A stretch of DNA of 9,062 nucleotides, taken from Caldifarciminota bacterium (GTDB lineage: Bacteria; WOR-3; Hydrothermia; UBA1063; CAJXJZ01). The position numbers were made by a program, and so were the translations under genes. Below the pieces are notes generated by a model. That model was given only the letters and a program-made list of their open reading frames with translations. It made no database searches and had not been told where the DNA came from. The DNA lies in contig JALTEL010000221.1 in NCBI GenBank assembly GCA_027073945.1, positions 1 through 9,062 of the forward strand, read 5' to 3'. Of the stretch, positions 6,706-9,062 are shown piece after piece. The number at the start of each line of letters is the position of its first letter. Within the stretch, counting starts at the first letter, position 1.

Positions 6706-7543
6706 ATTAACAGAGGAATTCGGGTTCTGCTATGGCGTGAAAAGGGCGCTTGAAATAGCACAGGATGCCATGGAAAAGGGAACGAACTTTGATACCCTCG
6801 GTCAAATTATACACAATCCAAATGTTGTACAGTCCTTTGAAGAACTCGGTGTAAATGTTATAAATGACCCTGCTGAAAGCAGTAAAGATGCCGTATTGGT
6901 GAGGTCTCACGGTGTCCCAAAGGACATTATGGAAAAGGCAACAAAATTAGGTAAAAAAATACTGGATACCACATGTCCGTTTGTTCAACAAGCTCACAGA
7001 GCCGCCGAACAGTTATACAGGCATAATTACACTGTCCTTATTGTTGGCAAGGAGAAGCACCCCGAGGTTATCGGTATTCTGAGCTATACGGAAAATAAAG
7101 CACATGTGGTTTCAAAGGCAAAGGATATAATAAAGCTAAATCTTCGTAGCAAAAAAGTGGGGATAGTAGCACAAACAACAATGAGGCTTGACCCCATAAA
7201 AGAAGTAATATCAGCTGTTCTAAATCAATCACCAAGGGAAATAAAATTCATAAATACAAGATGTAGTACAACGGAGAGAAGACAAATACAAACGGCAAAG
7301 CTCGCCAGGGAAGTTGAAATTATGGTTATTATAGGCGGGAAGAACAGTTCAAATACAAAGAGATTATTTGAAATTGCCAAAAAAATGGGGGCTAAAACCT
7401 ATCTGATAGAGCATCCCCGTGAATTAAAGGCAGAATGGTTTAAGAACATTCACAAAGTCGGCATTACGGGTGGAGCATCCACTCCTCCCGAACACGTTCT
7501 GCAAGCCAAGACAACAATAGAAAAAATTTTACAAGGAGGTTAA
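6689..7543 (+). CDS. ispH: 4-hydroxy-3-methylbut-2-enyl diphosphate reductase IspH (LytB)
   Basis: IspH reduces HMBPP to IPP and DMAPP, the last step of the MEP isoprenoid pathway, using an oxygen-sensitive iron-sulfur cluster in the cytoplasm. Seen over 284 residues: cluster cysteines Cys14 (GFCYGVKRA), Cys96 (DTTCPFV) and Cys192 (TRCSTTERRQ); substrate residues His42 (HNPNVV), His74 (SHGVP), His124 and Glu126 (KHPEV), Thr164 (QTTM), Ser220/Ser221 and Asn222 (KNSSNT), and Ser264 (GGASTPP). All known active-site positions are present, so it should be active. Its presence implies the MEP rather than the mevalonate route, though no other MEP gene is in the window. It starts at TTG inside the plsC 3' end (17-base overlap), with AAAGGA 9 bases upstream. 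It ends 6 bases before the rpsA ATG, so all four genes appear cotranscribed. No fusion to S1 domains: an in-frame stop separates it from rpsA. Confidence 0.97.
   Translation: MHKEVKLTEEFGFCYGVKRALEIAQDAMEKGTNFDTLGQIIHNPNVVQSFEELGVNVINDPAESSKDAVLVRSHGVPKDIMEKATKLGKKILDTTCPFVQQAHRAAEQLYRHNYTVLIVGKEKHPEVIGILSYTENKAHVVSKAKDIIKLNLRSKKVGIVAQTTMRLDPIKEVISAVLNQSPREIKFINTRCSTTERRQIQTAKLAREVEIMVIIGGKNSSNTKRLFEIAKKMGAKTYLIEHPRELKAEWFKNIHKVGITGGASTPPEHVLQAKTTIEKILQGG
7533..7539 (+). promoter_or_regulatory. Shine-Dalgarno site of rpsA
   Basis: AAGGAGG overlaps the last codons of ispH and ends 10 bases before the rpsA ATG at 7550. This near-perfect SD fits the high expression expected of a ribosomal protein and supports that ATG over any internal start. 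Confidence 0.8.
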
Positions 7544-7549
7544 AACAAT

Positions 7550-9062
7550 ATGGAAGAAAATATTGTAAACGCTACAAATGATGATGAGTTTCTGAGACTT
7601 GTAAACGAGTCTCTGAACATCCCCAACGAAGGAGAGATTCGTAAGGGCAAAATAATAAAAATAACACCTTCTGAGGTGTACGTTGACATTGGATCAAAGT
7701 CAGAAGGGATAGCCTCAAGGTGGGAGTTCAAAGAGCCTGACATTAAGGAGGGTGATGAGGTATTTGTGTATATAGAGGCGCTGGATGGACCCGATGGCAG
7801 AACCATTGTATCAAAACATAAAGCTGATTTCCTAATGTCCTGGGATAAAATAAAGGAAGCCTATCAGAACAATACTACTATTAAGGGTAAGGTGCATAAA
7901 CAGGTAAAAGGCGGGCTTATGGTTGACATTTTTGGCGTGTCCGCATTTTTACCCGGCTCACAGATAGACGTTAAAAGGGTTAAATCCATTTCATCTTATG
8001 TGGGAAAAGAAATAGAGGTCAAGGTTATTAAAATAAACCGCGCAAGAAAAAATATTGTTGTTTCAAGAAAAGAGGTGTTAGAAGAGGATCGGGCAAAGGT
8101 AAGAGAAAAATTATTTGAACTTAAACAAGGTGACATTGTGGAAGGCGTGGTTTCAGGTATAGCGGATTTCGGAGCATTCGTGCAAATAGATGGTATAGAG
8201 GGAATTGATGCACTTATACACATATCAGACTTATCCTGGACTAAAATTGACAGTCCACTTGATGTAATTGAAAAAGGTGACAGAATAAAGGCTAAAATTC
8301 TCGAAGTTGATCCCATGAATCTGAAAATATCACTTGGTTATAAGCAGCTTCAGCCACATCCGTGGGAAAAAGTTAAGGAAAAATATCCTATCGGTACAAA
8401 AATTAAAGGTAATGTCAAAAAAATCATTGAATACGGCGTTTTTGTAGAATTAGAGCCAGGGATAGAAGGTCTTGTGCACATTTCAGAAATGAAATGGGGA
8501 AAACCACCGGCTCATCCCTCAAAGTTAGTTAAAGAAGGAGATACCATTGATGTAGTAATTCTCAATGTAGATATAGAAAGACAGAGAATTTCCCTTGGTA
8601 TGAAACAGGCACAGCCAGACCCATGGTCCATAATTGAAGAAAAATATCCCATAGGTTCAATAGTCAGAGGAACAGTCAAGGAATTTGGCAATTTTGGAGC
8701 CTATGTAGAACTCGAAGAGGGTATTGAGAGCTTTTTGCATGTCGGGGATATTTCCTGGACACAGAGGTTCCGCCTTCCAGAGGAAGCTCTGAAAAAAGGT
8801 CAGAAAATACGCGCAAAAGTGTTGAACATAGACAAAAAAGACAGATTTATAGAATTGGGAATAAAACAACTGTACGATAACCCATGGAACGAAATACTCA
8901 AGCAACTGCCTCCTGGCACCACACTGAAAGCAACAGTAAAAGAGGTTGGGCAGCGCGGCATACTCGTTGAAATAGATAAAGGATTGGAAGGATTTATCCC
9001 GGGCTCACAACTTCAGAAAAGGGGCGATCTCAAGGAATCCTATACACCGGGCGAAGAATTGA
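7550..9062 (+). CDS. rpsA: Ribosomal protein S1 (partial, 3' end outside window)
   Basis: S1 binds mRNA on the 30S subunit and helps unfold and position it for initiation. I translated this frame by hand: 504 codons are open to the window edge, with no stop. Seen: an acidic N-terminus (1-28) followed by OB-fold S1 repeats at about 30-92, 108-174, 194-266, 281-353, 368-440 and a sixth from about 455 that is cut off. Repeats 3-5 are the most canonical, with the FGAFV/YGVFVEL/FGAYVEL strand and LIHISDLSW or LVHISEMKW motifs; repeats 1 and 2 are more divergent, as is usual for the ribosome-binding half. Linkers after repeats 3-5 repeat a pattern around PW followed by YPIG or PPG. Six-repeat S1 is the long form. 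The gene follows ispH by 6 bases with a strong SD. Autoregulation by S1 is known in some bacteria but no operator is evident here. Confidence 0.96.
   Translation, partial: MEENIVNATNDDEFLRLVNESLNIPNEGEIRKGKIIKITPSEVYVDIGSKSEGIASRWEFKEPDIKEGDEVFVYIEALDGPDGRTIVSKHKADFLMSWDKIKEAYQNNTTIKGKVHKQVKGGLMVDIFGVSAFLPGSQIDVKRVKSISSYVGKEIEVKVIKINRARKNIVVSRKEVLEEDRAKVREKLFELKQGDIVEGVVSGIADFGAFVQIDGIEGIDALIHISDLSWTKIDSPLDVIEKGDRIKAKILEVDPMNLKISLGYKQLQPHPWEKVKEKYPIGTKIKGNVKKIIEYGVFVELEPGIEGLVHISEMKWGKPPAHPSKLVKEGDTIDVVILNVDIERQRISLGMKQAQPDPWSIIEEKYPIGSIVRGTVKEFGNFGAYVELEEGIESFLHVGDISWTQRFRLPEEALKKGQKIRAKVLNIDKKDRFIELGIKQLYDNPWNEILKQLPPGTTLKATVKEVGQRGILVEIDKGLEGFIPGSQLQKRGDLKESYTPGEEL

Noticed and set aside
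7540..8316. Minus-strand open frames opposite rpsA (7540-7806, 7996-8316)
   Set aside because: They lie antisense to well-conserved S1 repeats, have no family resemblance, and are explained by codon bias of the real gene.
8330..8950. Direct repeats within rpsA as mobile or satellite repeats
   Set aside because: They follow the S1 domain and linker periodicity (PW...YPIG) and are ordinary protein-level duplication in this family.

Overview
The window is AT-rich, protein-dense bacterial DNA with every supported gene on the + strand. It is mostly core housekeeping sequence plus one less ordinary pair of exported proteins. No mobile element, CRISPR array, tRNA, rRNA or phage gene was seen. The last gene runs off the right edge.

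Layout. (1) Bases 1-187 are a non-coding leader with a plausible promoter and a strong Shine-Dalgarno (SD) site. (2) Bases 188-5240 look like one transcription unit of three genes joined by 4-base overlaps. They are an exported DUF3857/transglutaminase-like protein with a complete Cys-His-Asp triad, a lipoprotein-like paralogue in which all three triad positions are replaced, and tsaD (tRNA t6A synthesis). (3) Bases 5241-5425 are an intergenic region ending in a near-consensus sigma-70-type promoter placed so close to the cmk ATG that the mRNA should be leaderless or nearly so. (4) Bases 5426-9062 carry cmk, plsC, ispH and a partial rpsA, overlapping or almost touching, and probably one operon.

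How the genes fit together. Cmk, PlsC and IspH serve precursor supply. Cmk feeds the CDP/CTP pool used for CDP-diacylglycerol and for the IspD step of the MEP pathway. PlsC makes phosphatidic acid, the partner of CTP in CDP-diacylglycerol synthesis. IspH makes IPP/DMAPP. RpsA and TsaD serve translation. The exported pair is probably an envelope module of unknown substrate, in which one member could be a protease, transglutaminase or amidase and the other a catalytically dead partner or scaffold.

Organism. From memory, the order cmk-plsC-ispH-rpsA is typical of Clostridia-like genomes. The DUF3857/transglutaminase pair, one with a lipobox-like signal, is more typical of diderm groups such as Bacteroidota, Cloacimonadota or the WOR-3/Stahlbacteria and Hydrothermae type lineages. 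An uncultivated diderm lineage is my best guess, with low confidence. The sequence alone does not settle it.

The most notable points are the active/inactive tandem paralogue pair, the apparently leaderless cmk transcript next to genes with strong SD sites, and the coupling of tsaD to the envelope gene without an SD of its own.
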